Origin: Sarcophilus harrisii | Lineage: Eukaryota > Chordata > Mammalia > Dasyuromorphia > Dasyuridae | Assembly: GCF_902635505.1 (NCBI RefSeq) | Contig: NC_045428.1 | Location: forward strand, 304,039,107-304,103,106 | Length of the DNA stretch: 64,000 nt | Reading direction: 5' to 3' | Part shown: positions 10,141 to 21,689 of the stretch, one piece after another | Layout of the letters: every line of letters starts with the position of its first letter | Position numbering within the stretch: position 1 is the stretch's first letter | Position numbers and translations under genes: made by a program | Notes under the pieces: generated by a model | What the model was told of the DNA's origin: nothing | The model's input: the letters and a program-made list of their open reading frames with translations, nothing else | Databases searched by the model: none

Positions 10141-10865
10141 TGACCTAAAGTTTCCCAGCTGAACAAATGTTGTGAAAATTTAAACAAACAAAAAAAACTC
10201 TTTAATACTTCTAGATATCCTTCCTATGATTTATTGTTCTACTCTCTCCTCCCCAATATATACATATATCCCTATTAGAACTTTTTTCCTTTTCAAAAAC
10301 ACTTTCTAATCTTTTGTTTTATCTTCACAAGATTTCATTTGGGTAGATAGGGCAAGTATTATTATTTCTATTTTGCAGTTAGAGAAACTGATGTATAGAG
10401 AGGTTGTCCAAAACTGGATCTAAGCCTGAGAACAGTCAAAAATGGAAAATTTTCATATCTTAATATGAGAATATTAGCTTCATGTGAAAGGAAAAGAGAA
10501 ACTAGATGGCAGGAATGGAAGGGGAACTGTTGAGGAAGTTGGGGTGAGTATGGAAGGAATAGCCCTGTCTAGAAAAGGATTGATCTAATATGTTTGCCAA
10601 GTATGATATAGAAAATGTGGTCAATTTTTGTTATTGTTGTCCATCCTTCATTCTCAAAGAGGACCAATGACATCATTAGACTGATACCTTGACTTATTCA
10701 TGAATTAGATTTAAGTGAGGCAGAGCTATACAAAGTTATAAATCTTAAGGAAGTTTGGGAAGACAAGCTTGAAGGTTCTTACAGAAATATATTAGGAATA
10801 GCAGGGGATGTCAAACCAGGGGACAGACTTTACTGGAGAAATAAAGGCCACATCTTCCACATAAT

Positions 10866-11003
10866 AAAGGCTGTCTCAAAAGTCTTAATGTGATTTTATT
10901 TTCAATTTAAAAGTTTTTGGATTTGGGGTGCCATAGATCTTAGTGCCACTTTAAAGTCAAAACTTTAAATTTAAAATGACAGTAAGATTTTTGGGACACC
11001 TTG
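10866..11003. mobile_element. Mariner-type MITE with inverted ends
   Basis: About 137 bp. The left end reads AAGGCTGTCTCAAAAGTCTT. The right end, reverse-complemented, reads AAGGTGTCCCAAAAATCTTA. The ends continue to pair for roughly 50 bp each way. The TGTCCCAAAAGTCT core is typical of mariner/Tc1 terminal repeats. There is no transposase, so it is a non-autonomous deletion derivative. The flanking TA is not clear. Confidence 0.75.
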
Positions 11004-11119
11004 TGTTGTTCAGTCATTTGGTTGGCTTTATCTGTCCATTTATTTGTGTGTAGATAGTAGGACAATTAGATGTAGATTGTCAAAAACCAAGAGCCACAAG
11101 TTGAAAAAGTCATAAAATG

Positions 11120-11350
11120 GATTGAACATTAGAGATCATCTTATCCAGTCTCCTCCTTTTTTTCATGAAGAAAATCTTATTTTCCATTAGATAATTGAAC
11201 ACAGGATAATAGATGCAGGCCTAAAAAGGGTCTTGGAGACCAAGTTTAAAGCAAATCAAGTCATTTAGCAATGAGTAAAATGAGACTCTGAGAAACCAAG
11301 TGACTTGGCCAGGAGCACACAGCCAGTTCAAGAGTCAGAGACTTTTTAAG
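11120..11350 (+). repeat. MIR-related remnants
   Basis: Contains AACATTAGAGATCATCTTAT plus CCAGTCTCCTCC, and later GAGACTCTGAGAAACCAAGT with GGAGCACACAGCCAG. These are marsupial MIR-like pieces, diverged. Confidence 0.5.
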
Positions 11351-11689
11351 AATTTGCATTACCTTCTTAGATATAGATCAAAATAGCCCCACACATTAGT
11401 AGACAAGTTACAGTGAATTATAAAAAATAATTAACAAAATTAATAACAATAAGGAGAAAAATAAGTTTGGTAGAACCTTCCAGGGCATGGTCTCCCCTGA
11501 CACAGCCTTTTAAGAGTTCAGAATCATCACCAGGCCATGAGGTGACTTTAGAAATTCTGTGAGGTGGATGATATCAACCTTTTCTTCTACTCCCAAAGAT
11601 GTCACAAGGGAATCAGTATAATCAAAAGACATATGTGAAGCAAGAGCTATGAAATCTAGTTGGTGTTCAGAAATGTATATATAAGGGCG

Positions 11690-11896
11690 ATGGGCAGTGT
11701 GATAAAGTAGAAAGGATGTTGTACTTAGAGCTGAGGATCTAGGTTCAGATTCCAGTCCTGCTTCTGACTAGCTACGTGGTCTTTGGAAATAATAATAAGA
11801 ACAAACATTTAAATTATGCTTTAAAATTTGCAGAATGCTTTACAAATATCATCTCACTTTATCTTCATAACAACCTTGTGTCTGTTATTTAGCTGT
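11690..11896 (+). repeat. MIR-type SINE
   Basis: GTAGAAAGGATGTTGTACTT, GAATGCTTTACAAATATCAT and ATCTTCATAACAACCTTGTG follow MIR-type sequence on the plus strand. Confidence 0.6.
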
Positions 11897-12135
11897 TTTG
11901 TCAAAAATATTTTATTCTTCAGAACCCCATTTGGGGTTTTCTTGGCAAAGATGCTGGAGTAGCTTGCCATTTCCTTCTCCAGTTCATTTTATAGATGAAG
12001 AAACAGAGAACCAAAAGTTAAAAGTGACTTGCCCAGAATCACACAGCTCATAAGTGTCTCAGGACAGCTTTGAATATAGGTCTTCTTGACTCCAGACTGG
12101 GTCCTCTATCCACTGCACCACTTGCCTGCCCTATC
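11897..12135 (-). repeat. Marsupial tRNA-derived SINE, minus strand
   Basis: Read on the minus strand it runs from the tRNA-like head (AGTGGATAGAGGACCCAGTC), through GTGTGATTCTGGGCAAGTCA, to the tail with CCAAGAAAACCCCAAATGGG. Nearly full length, moderately diverged. Confidence 0.8.
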
Positions 12136-12259
12136 AGAAAGGGGTTAGAGTTGCTCAGTTATAGATCTGACATCAACAATAGGCTACCCAGATCCCCTTC
12201 TATTCTGGGGAAAGACCTGGTCTTAATTCAGTCTTTCCAGCACTCTATATACTAGGCAA

Positions 12260-12690
12260 TCTATGAGCCCCAACAACCCTGTGAGTTATTATCTCCTTTT
12301 GTTATCTATTTTTTATAGCTGGAAAAGCTAAGGCACAGAGCTTCAGACTCATCCAGAGATCACATAGCTGATAAGACTCTGAGGCTGGGTTAGAACTGAT
12401 TCTATTTCCTAGTCTCTGTTACCTAGCTATTAAGTCATTTCAGCTCTCTGGGCATCAGTTTTTTCATCTTTAAGATGACCTTGTAGGACCAGGTGGTTTT
12501 TAAGGTCTCCTTCAGCCCAAAGTCTATAATTCTGTGAGCTACAAAGATTTTAAAATCATCCATCCTAGCCCCCTTATCACATAGATGTAGAAATTCAGCT
12601 TCTGAGAATTAAGTGATTTGTCCAAAGTTACATTTATTCTGCATTGAAGTCAAGATTTCATTCAGATCCTTTGATTCCAAATCCAGTGCT
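12260..12690 (+). repeat. MIR-type SINE remnants (three pieces)
   Basis: Successive MIR-like segments at about 12260-12410 (GAAAAGCTAAGGCACAGAGC), 12420-12540 (CATCTTTAAGATGACCTTGT, AAGGTCTCCTTCAGCCCAAA) and 12550-12690 (TAGAAATTCAGCTTCTGAGA). All old. Confidence 0.55.
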
Positions 12691-12738
12691 TCTTCATTTT
12701 TTCTGAATGGGCCACCTTTAGAAGACCTGTCATTACCG

Positions 12739-12841
12739 GAAATCACTTAATGCCCATGGAACAGTGGGAAGGGAGTGGCAAAGTTTAGTGACCCACTGTC
12801 CCATGGCCTTTGCCAAGATCATTAATGATTAAAGTGATTTC
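12739..12841. repeat. Imperfect inverted repeat in apparently unique sequence
   Basis: Inner arms CCATGGAACAGTGGG (12754-12768) and CCCACTGTCCCATGG (12792-12806) pair at 14 of 15 positions around a 23 nt loop. Outer arms GAAATCACTT (12739-12748) and AAGTGATTTC (12832-12841) pair perfectly, with a bulge of about 20 nt on the right. Could be a decayed DNA transposon or a conserved noncoding element. Function unknown. Confidence 0.6.
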
Positions 12842-13441
12842 TGGGGACACTGCTAGGCACTTTAACTAAGACACAAGGGTCATGAGATATTACATATTGC
12901 TTGAAATTCTGATTTTAGTGGACCATTCGAAGACCTGGAATGAAAGCTGTAGGGTCATTTATTACTCAATGGAATAATAAGTACAGAGTAAGCTAAACAA
13001 GGTTTTCTATAACTCAAGAGTCCAGTAGTGAGAGAATGAAGTAATGAGACAGAGGTCACCAACAGAATGCATTCCCCAGGCAGTAGACTACTTGGGGTTA
13101 ATTAACCCTCTCCTGTTCACTTAACTCCCAGAGGCAAGGCAACGCCTTTTTTTCTGGTCTTCTCTGGTCCTGAAAATCCTGGATATTGGGAACCAATGTG
13201 TCTTACTGTCTTTTCTCTCTCATTCCTATACTTTCTAAGACAACAGAGTCCAAAATGAGGAAGGGCTCCTGGTCTTTGGGGAAATGAACTTCATCATCAA
13301 AATATCCACCTGAATGCCAAAAATATGAAAGTATTGCAAAAAATCGTGTCTTTTTGTTGTGTTGAAATCTGACTCTCTAGAATTCCCTTTTACTGGTCCC
13401 AATCTCTGCCCTCTACAGCTAAGTCTGATTCGGCCTCCTAT

Positions 13442-13466
13442 ACACACACACACACACACACACACA
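13442..13466. repeat. (CA)n microsatellite
   Basis: About 12 CA units, pure. Nothing else is recognised in 12850-15190 apart from this tract. Confidence 0.95.
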
Positions 13467-15199
13467 TACAATGGCCCTTCAACTGTGGGAAGACAGTGAT
13501 CAAATATGTCTTGGATAAAGGAGAAAGAGCTGAAGAGCCAAAATAGATATTTACATAAAATAGTGCATTTGCATAATAATGTCCCTGGTCCCAGGGTTGA
13601 CAAGTATCTTAGAATTCATATAATCTAAGTATTAACTTTACTATATCATGAATTCCTTTTCAAAGCAGTGTTTTCATATGTATAAAACCAAACACACAGG
13701 ATTACCAAGTATAACAATTATATTGAAATACATGTGTTAAACCGCAAAATAAAGATTTTTAAAATAAATTCATAAACCCCAGATTAAGAACACCTGATTG
13801 AATCCAGCTTCACAATCAGTGAAATATTTCCTTCTATAATCCCTGAAAGATGATCATCCATTCATCCTCTGCTTGAGTGCTTTCACCAACAGGAAACTCA
13901 CTATTTCATGAGTCAACCTATTCCATTATTGCAATGACCCATAGAAAAGAATTCTCTACACAGTAATTAAATAAAAGGCTGTAGGCTAATATTATGTGTA
14001 AAAAAAACTTATATAGTTTTAACCTTTAATAGCTTAAAGAGCATAGCTTTAAAATGCACTAAGACTTTTGTGATATCCTGTATGTTTCAAAAGCTCATCT
14101 GAACTTTACAAGGAATTTTTTTTTTAATGAATCCCAGGGTTTTGGACTCACTTTCTTTTATATTTGGCCATTCAGGTTGTCTAATTGGGAATCCACCACA
14201 GTTGACCATTACAGTACCCAGTGGGTTTCAATTAGACCTTGCAAAGATTGATTGAATACATAGCTTGGTAATCCAGGACAAGGCCCCGGTCCCCTGAAAG
14301 AGCAATACATTATCAGCTCTAGTTTTTAAGAAGACTTATCAAGAGTTTCTGTCATAGAGTCATCAGGGCCCAAAGAATGTCATTTAGCCTTTCACATAGT
14401 CACTTGAGATACAACTAGGCAGAAAATATCTAAGGAAGCTCCAAGGACTTACCTACCCCCATAGGCCAGTCCACACTTGCTACACAAGTATTAAGAACCC
14501 ATAGAGGAGGTGGATTAAAAAAGAAAAACAACTTTTGTTCACCAAGAGTTTCTATTTGGGGGAAAAAAGAGGTGAGGAGCAGTTAATAATAGGAAATAAA
14601 TGAACACAAAATAAATGATAATAAAACCAATATCTCTATAGACTTAAAACACAATTTCTTTTTTCATGTCTAGGCCTGTGTAGAGAATTCTACCAATACA
14701 GATCTATATTTGTTCTACATTTTATAGACTTAGAGGGTTGTCCATAGTACAATAGTGGAATAAATATCAAGATGAGCCACAAATTCAATTCAAATGTATT
14801 TATTCAGTCCAAGGAGACTGACCTGCAAAGCCAATGCATGGCATTAAATTGGGGGTTCATCAAGGCAAGAGGCCTAGAAAAAAAGCATAAATCAGTGAAA
14901 AGTGACTTACCTTTTAAAAAAAGTCCCCTGGGTGTCCTCTGGGAAGTGATGGTTTGGAATCAGGGTCCTATGGACCCCAGAAGGGAGAAAGCTCAGAGAG
15001 TACTGGGAACTGAGGCCTTGGAGGCTGATACTTGGAAAGTTTGAGGGGCAGAGTGAAGGGGAGTGAGGCGTTAGTATGAAATTACACACAGGAACCACAA
15101 AGTAACCTAATCCATCATCTGCCCCCATAGACATCTATAACACTATCTAGAACAGTGCTCATAACATATCAGGTATTCATTAGGTGTCCTGTGATCCTT

Positions 15200-15390
15200 C
15201 CAATTACACTAGAAAAAACATTAGCTCTGAACCCAAAGAACCTGGTTTCAGATCCCATCATGATTTTTACTATCAATGTGATCTTGGACTAATCACTGTA
15301 AAATTTGTAAATTTGTAAAATTTGTAAAATGACTCAATGGCCCTGCTTCTTCCTTCCAACTCTGTATATGTGATCCTGTATGGGCACAAA
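15200..15390 (+). repeat. MIR-type SINE with a short internal duplication
   Basis: CATTAGCTCTGAACCCAAAG, GGTTTCAGATCCCATCATGA and ATGTGATCTTGGACTAATCA follow MIR order. AATTTGTAA is repeated in tandem at about 15301-15330. Confidence 0.6.
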
Positions 15391-15554
15391 AATAAAAATA
15401 CAGATTTTTTTCAATAAAACATATACATACTTTAACAACAATGTATTTTTTAAATGAAAATTATGGAATTGGAATACTCCATTAGGTTAGTGAAACAAAA
15501 TCTTCAGAATATTTATCACCAGCGATATGACATTTTTGAGAATGGCAGCTGTAA

Positions 15555-15975
15555 ATTGAGTGCTAGGTAGTACAGTACATTGAATACTGGGCTGGAAATT
15601 AGGAAGACTCATCTTCAAGAGTTCAGATTCAACTTAAGATACTTGCTAGCTGGGTGGATCTGGGCAAGTCATTTAACCCTGTTTGCCTCAGTTTCCTCAT
15701 CTATAAAATAGATTAGAGAAGAAAATAACAAACCATTACAATATCTCCTTCCCAATAGTATTTTATTTTTCCAAATACATATAAAGATAACTTTCAACAT
15801 TCATTTTTATAACTTTTTGTTTCAAATTTTTCTTCCTACATCACTACTTTCCCCCTAAGTCAGAGAGCAATCTGATATAGGTTAAATATACATTGCAGTA
15901 TCTTTGCCAAGAAAATCCCAAATGGAGGCACAAAGAGTTAGACATGACTGTAGCAACTCAACTACAACAACAACT
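15555..15975 (+). repeat. Marsupial tRNA-derived SINE split by an L1 3' end
   Basis: The first part (15555-15749) runs from GTAGTACAGTACATTGAATA to AACAAACCATTACAATATCT. The second part (15893-15975) continues with CAGTATCTTTGCCAAGAAAA, the normal next SINE segment, to GAGTTAGACATGACTG. The inserted piece is listed next. Confidence 0.75.
15750..15892 (-). mobile_element. L1 3' UTR fragment inside a SINE
   Basis: Minus-strand L1 3' terminal sequence (on plus: TTATTTTTCCAAATACATAT, TTTCAACATTCATTTTTATA, GAGAGCAATCTGATATAGGT). It is flanked by CATTACAATATCT and CATTGCAGTATCT, a target duplication with two mismatches. Confidence 0.7.
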
Positions 15976-16504
15976 AAAAACTATGTAGACATGCACAAAG
16001 TTCATATTTATATAGTACCCACTTTCCAGGTAAATGAATTTCCAGATAACCCTTGCCTCACACTAATCTCAATTGTGTTACTAGTTCAGTTTCAGAATTG
16101 CTCCTCAAAAATAATTGCACCTGAATAGCATTTTCTGTTTTCTAATAACACTTAGAGATCCACTTAAACTATCATGCTTTCTACTTCTTTCCCTATATGT
16201 CAATTATACAGACAATTCCTTAATATAGTCGGCAAAGAGTCATTGAGCACTACATTAAAGGGAAAAAAAAGCCTTGAAGGACACCTGCTCATTCAACAAG
16301 TTTTTTTTAAGCATCTGTCGTGCTCTAGGTACTATGCTAGACTTTGATATAGTCCCTTTCTTAAAGGGTTTGACAGGTGATAAGTAAAGCTGAATAAGTC
16401 TCTTAGGATCTCTTATTTCTATGGGGAAAATAATATGTACACAACTAAAACATAAGATATTCTAAGGATTTTATGGGAGTTCAGAACAAGGAAACATTAC
16501 TGTG

Positions 16505-16625
16505 TAAGAGGCATGGTAGCTTAGTGGAAATGGCATGATGTTTACAGAATTGATGGATTTGGATCCAGGTTCTACCACTTGGTTAATATCTATGTGACAT
16601 TGGAAAATTCAGCTAAGTCCAGTAG
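16505..16625 (+). repeat. MIR-type SINE
   Basis: AGAGGCATGGTAGCTTAGTG, GGATCCAGGTTCTACCACTT and CTATGTGACATTGG follow the MIR 5' half. The 3' half is not recognised. Confidence 0.6.
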
Positions 16626-16964
16626 ACTTGACCATCACTATCTTTTCTCCCAATGGTAACTCTTCAGATACCATGAACATGTTTTGGGGAATAACATGGG
16701 TGGATGACTTCTACTAATTCCAGAGCATACACATAGGGCATTGGTTCCTTATTCTCTCCTTAGGTCTATAGCCCTACTGCTCTACTACATTCTAGGATTT
16801 CCAGGAGGTATTCTTACTGATTCCATTATAAAAACAGAAGTGTGAAACTCCAGGTCAGCAAGTCAAGCAGTCCACAAAACTCCTCAGTTCTTTAAAAGAT
16901 TAAAATGTAATTGGAAAATATTTAACAATTTTTTAAAAAGTAGAATACAAAATATACAATGTTA

Positions 16965-17688
16965 ATTTGTGGCTTCCCAAGTCAATATGCAGTCTGCAGA
17001 GATCTGTTTCTATAAGATCATGGCATTCAGGTAATCCAATAATTCTTAGATTGTCTCTTCTGGATCTGTATTCCAGGATTTTACATTTTCTTCTACTTTT
17101 TCATTCTTTTGACTGATTTTTGTTGTCTTGTTGAGTCATTCTCTTCCAGTTGTCCAATTCTAATTTTTAGTGAATTATTTTCTTCAGTTGGCTTTTTTTA
17201 AACCTTCTTTTACATTTGACCAATTGTACTTTTAAAGGAGTTGATTTTTCAGTATATGTTTTTTCCATTTTGCCAAATGTATTTTTTAAATTGTTTTCTT
17301 CAGATAATTTCTGCACTTCCTTTTCTAAGTTGTTGGTTTTTCCTCCCCAAACTTTCATAGTTCTGCATAGCTCTTATTTCTTTACTCCATTTTTCTTTTC
17401 TCTTTTAAGATCTTTTTTGAGCTCTTCCAAGAAAGCCTTTTGATCTTGAGACTAGTTCATAGCCCTTTTGAGACTCCACATGTGGCATTTTGCCATTGTT
17501 TCTGGGTTTCTGTTCTAATCTTCCCTTTCAACATAGTAGGTTTCTATGGTCAGAGCTCTTTTTGCTTTTTTGCTCATTTCTAATAGTTGATCTCTGTTTC
17601 TAGGGCATAAGAGAGGTTGTCCCAAGCTGCTGCTGGGGCTGCTTCTGCTTCTGTTTCTCCTCTTCTTTCCTCCTCTTCCTCCTTCTTT

Positions 17689-17720
<32 letters not shown>

Positions 17721-18375
17721 CTCCTTTCCCTGCTTCTCCTCCTCCTCTTCCTCTCTCTGCTCCTCCTCCTCCTCTTCCTGCTCCTCCTCCTCCTCCTTCT
17801 CTTCTTCCTCCTCTTTCTCCTCCTCCTCCTCTTATCTTCTTCTTCCTCCTTCTTTTTCCTTCTTCTTCTTCCTTCTTTTTGCAGGGGGAACCTGTCTCTT
17901 ACAGACGTTTCACTGAGCTGGGGCCAATTGTGCTCTCCCATTTCTTGGTTGCCCGGGCCTAGATCCACTTGTTATGCTGGGGTTCAGAGACTTACAATTT
18001 GTCTTCTGAGGTTGCTTTGGAGGTCTCACAGCTGGTTGCTGATCCACTGGCCCTCTGAACAAGGACAGATTAGCCAATGTTGCTATACTTTGGCTAACAG
18101 CCTCCCACTACATTCCCTGTCCAGACCTCCCCACACTGGGCCTCCCTGCACCTGGCCTCCCTGTTCTGTGCCTGCACTAGACTGTATCACCCCCTGCCCA
18201 ATTCAGACTGACCTTTCTTGAAGTCCCTCCAAGATCTTATAGGCTGGAAAATAATTGCACTTTGAGTGTTTGTGGGTTTTGTCATTCCAGAATCCATTGA
18301 GAGTCTTGTTCTAGCATTGATTGAAAATGGGGAGAGTTCAGGCAATGTCCTGTCTTCTCTCTGCCATCTTGGCTC
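16965..18375 (-). mobile_element. L1 5' end: 5' UTR and ORF1 part
   Basis: Read on the minus strand it begins near 18375 with GCCAAGATGGCAGAGAGAAG, the YY1-like start of L1. A G+C-richer 5' UTR follows, then the TCC/GGA tract, then ORF1. ORF1 remains include a coiled-coil stretch (17358-17167: KTNNLEKEVQKLSEENNLKN, with NTFGKMEKTYTEKSTPLK after it) and near 17030 a RDNLRIIGLPE-like motif. ORF2 and the 3' end are missing. L1 copies normally lose the 5' end, so either a later deletion removed the rest or this is a half-LINE type element. Confidence 0.7.
17641..17880. repeat. Long (TCC)n/(TTC)n polypyrimidine tract
   Basis: About 240 bp almost without purines on the plus strand, made of TCC, CTC and TTC units with rare interruptions. 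It lies inside the 5' L1 fragment, between its UTR and ORF1. The Ser-rich and Arg/Lys-rich open frames across it are products of the repeat, not genes. Confidence 0.95.
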
Positions 18376-19339
18376 TGCCTCTGATCTGTTTCTATTTAAG
18401 TTTGACTCTTTTAGGGAAGAGTAAATTCTTTCTGCTTACTTATGATTAGTGGAAGCAAGTGAAGATTCAGAAGGAAGCTCAGAATTGAAGTGAACCAGTT
18501 GCAACAAAGACTATCAGAACATGTGGTTGGTTACCATAAGCAAGTACCCCGAGCTATTGGGCACAGGACTGACTACCTGAGGGAACTGGGAAAGTAATAT
18601 CTACCAATATCTAGAAAGGTATGATGCTATAAAAGTTACAGAACAGGACTCCTGCTCAGTTACTCTTTGGAGAGGCAATAGTGGTCAACTTGAGCAGCCT
18701 CCAACTTTCCAACAATTATTTACTATATACTCAGTGGTATGAGAAGTGAGTTCTAGGAGAAAAACACACATATAACACATTTTCATAGTTTCCATCAAGG
18801 TATATGACTAAGCCAAATTATAACAAAATTCTAGAGTGATAATAACATCAGTCATCCTAATTTCACCAGACATGTCTTCACATTGGAGCTTGTATTCTTT
18901 CTACCTATTAAAATGGTCACACTGAATGAAGAAATGAATGATGAAACATTTAATTTACATTTACTATGCTCCAGGTGTTGAGAGAAAAATTTTTTGTTTA
19001 ATCTGATTAATGAAGCAAAACTTAGGACAAAGACGATTAAAATGAGTATTGTGAGTATGTCAAGGTTTCAACATGTTGACAGGCTGATCATTGGAAATAA
19101 GAGATGGCTTTAAGGTGGGGTCAGCTTTTATGGATAACTTTCATAATGAGATAAATCAGATTGTTCCAACATCAGCAACAGAGGCTGGGTTCTTGTATTT
19201 CAGTTCTTCCCCAAGATAGCAATTATGTGACAATTTCTAGTCATATTCAAGTCAGAAGTGAGTTGATATCATGACAAAGACCAGGAAACTTGATGATATT
19301 CCCCCCAACAGTGATTTACAAGCAGAGATGGGAACAATG

Positions 19340-19640
19340 GTCATTGAGTCATTGAGTCAACATAACATTCAGTAAAACACTATGCTGACATTAAAAATAT
19401 AAATACAAGCAAGATAATCTCTACCCTGAAGGAGTTTACATTCTGACAAGAGGATATAACAAATAAAAGGGTATTGGAAAAGGTAGGGAATAATCTGTAT
19501 AGGAAATAAGATGGAGGCCTGGTTTCCAGCAAAATAAAGGGTATGCTCTCCTATTAGAGCCTAACATCTCAGGAGGAAAGCCCAAGGTTGGAAAGGAGAT
19601 AAGAAGAATGGCAGCAGGAGGAATAGCCTGGTTTGGAGAA
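19340..19640 (+). repeat. MIR/Mon1-like repeat
   Basis: Contains CTCTACCCTGAAGGAGTTTA followed by CATTCTGACAAGAGG, a recurrent marsupial repeat segment, and further diverged sequence. Family name is from memory. Confidence 0.45.
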
Positions 19641-20098
19641 AGTATATGCCTAGGAAAGGGGATTCTTTTATTCAAATGTAAAAGAGAAACTGGGAACCCC
19701 AATCAGAAATTTCCCTCTAGCACTGAACAACCTCAATCATAATTAAAAATCCATAAGAAAGAAGGGTCTGGAAGGAAAACAATGGAAAGAGGAAAGAATA
19801 AGCCCTCTTGATCACCATCTATTAACACTCTAAGTGGGAATAGAGCTGTGATAAAAATCTACTTTATCAACAATACCCAGAACTGGAGGGAAGCTGACAG
19901 GAATTGTGCAGCATGATCCAACTGATAAATTTACTGAATTTTTGTTCTTAGTGTATATTTCATAGATAAATGTTATTTTTGTTGTTATCATTATTATATT
20001 AGTTTATAGTGTCCCAATTTTGGTTAACAAAAATAATAAGAAATTCTGCAAGATATTGAATGGCTTTCTGTGACCCACCACCGTACTGTCATGACTAA

Positions 20099-20142
20099 TC
20101 ATCAGCAGCAGCAGCAGCACCACCACAACCATCATCATCATA
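20099..20142. repeat. (CAG)n/(CAT)n triplet tract
   Basis: CAGCAGCAGCAGCAGCACCA followed by CATCATCATCAT. Noncoding. Confidence 0.85.
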
Positions 20143-20164
20143 TTCATATAATGATACTTTTTTG

Positions 20165-20400
20165 TTGTTCAGTCATTTCACTTGTGTCTTACTCTTTTTG
20201 ATGCTATAGACTTTTCTATCTTTTTTTTTTTTTTTTTGGCAAAGATGCTGGAGTGGTTTGCTGTTTCCTTCTCCAAGAGCAAACAGAGATTAAATGACTT
20301 GCCCAAGGTCACATAACTAAGAAATTTCTGAATCTAGATTTGAACTCAGGTATTCCTGACTCTAAGCCCAGTGTTATATCCCCTGAACCTGGGTGCTTTT
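20165..20400 (-). repeat. Marsupial tRNA-derived SINE, minus strand
   Basis: On plus: GTTGTTCAGTCATTTCACTT, a T-run at 20221-20238, GGCAAAGATGCTGGAGTGGT, TGACTTGCCCAAGGTCACAT and GATTTGAACTCAGGTATTCC. Nearly full length. Confidence 0.75.
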
Positions 20401-20620
20401 CAAATAATGTCTCATTTGAGATCCACAATAACCCTATGAAATAAATGCTTTTGTTGTCCCAATTTTATAGTTGGGGAAACTGAAGCAAGCAGAGGTTGTT
20501 AGGGTTTTTAAGTGTCTTACCCAGAATTACACAGCTAATGAGGACATTATCTGAGGACAGATTTGAAGTTCTTCCTGACTCCAGACCCAGCACTCTGCCA
20601 CTTACATGCCCAAAGACAGC
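20401..20620 (+). repeat. MIR-type SINE
   Basis: AATAACCCTATGAAATAAAT, TATAGTTGGGGAAACTGAAG and CCAGAATTACACAGCTAATG follow MIR-type sequence. Confidence 0.65.
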
Positions 20621-21689
20621 AGAGATAGAACTTTGTCAGGAAAGAAGTAAAGGCAAGAGCAGAAGTTCAAGAGCCCATCCAACACTGACCCTCCTCCAGG
20701 AGGGTCATTCCTTCTCCTCTAAATTTAAGCACAAGTATCCCTTCCCAAGCTCTATGAATAGACTTCCTCTTCATTCAGTCTCTTCCATTAGATCAGAGAT
20801 TTCCTGATACTCCTTGCTTTGACCTTCTGCCAGCTCTTTTATTCATGTTACTATTTCAGCCAAACTCACCTCAATCATTCTGCCCTCCCCAGAATGTGAA
20901 CACACTTAACATTGAACAGAGTAATCTCTGCTAGCACATGTACTCAATAGCAACTCCAAAATAATGTCTAGAGACATCTACATACTTCCAATAGTTATTC
21001 ACAAAAAAAGTAGATGAAAATTCTTACTGAAAATTCTGGGGTCTAACAATTATCACATACCTTCTGCTAGAAAATTAATTTTTAAAATAACTGATGAAAT
21101 TTAATTGACTACAAAGTTTTTTGGTCTATATTCCTAGAAATTCAGGTTTTGAATGAGCACATCTATCCACAAATTGTATTGTCCAACAACATAGATAGTA
21201 AGGAAATTAAACCAACTGGGAAATACTGCTCAAGAGATCTGTCATTGATTGGGTTGGTCTGTAAGTATTCTATGTCTGGAAAATAAAGGAAACTACACTA
21301 GTCAACATAGTACCTCTATGCCTTGCATGTAGCTTTTGTGTGAGCAACTATTACACATTTTTCCAGATTCTAAAGTTCCTTTCTATGTCACTCAAATTGT
21401 AGGAGAAATCTATATCAAGCCATGTCATAGAGTACAGCACATGGTGATGGGAAAAAAATCACTTCCATATTGTACTATTTCTATAAAGAGGAATAAAATT
21501 AAGATGAGAGCTAAATAAAAATAATTCATTAAATGCAGTCACCACCTCTGATGTTCACTATATAATGTCTTGTGATGCTTTTACAGATCCTTGGGAGATA
21601 CTGTCCAAGGTCAGAGACTAGGATGGAACGATACTACCATCTGAGTAAAGACAAAGATGAAAGGAAGAGAAGCGAAAAGAAAGGAAGGG

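Noticed and set aside
10620-10860. Possible unnamed SINE (CTCAAAGAGGACCAATGACA segment)
   Set aside because: It reminded me of a dispersed mammalian repeat, but I could not name it or set its ends, so it is not listed as a feature.
13235-13603. 122-codon minus-strand frame
   Set aside because: Crosses a CA microsatellite (VCVCVCVC) and shows no known domain or splice context.
17600-17968. Arg/Lys-rich and Ser-rich open frames on opposite strands
   Set aside because: Both are translations of the TCC/GGA tract inside an L1 fragment.
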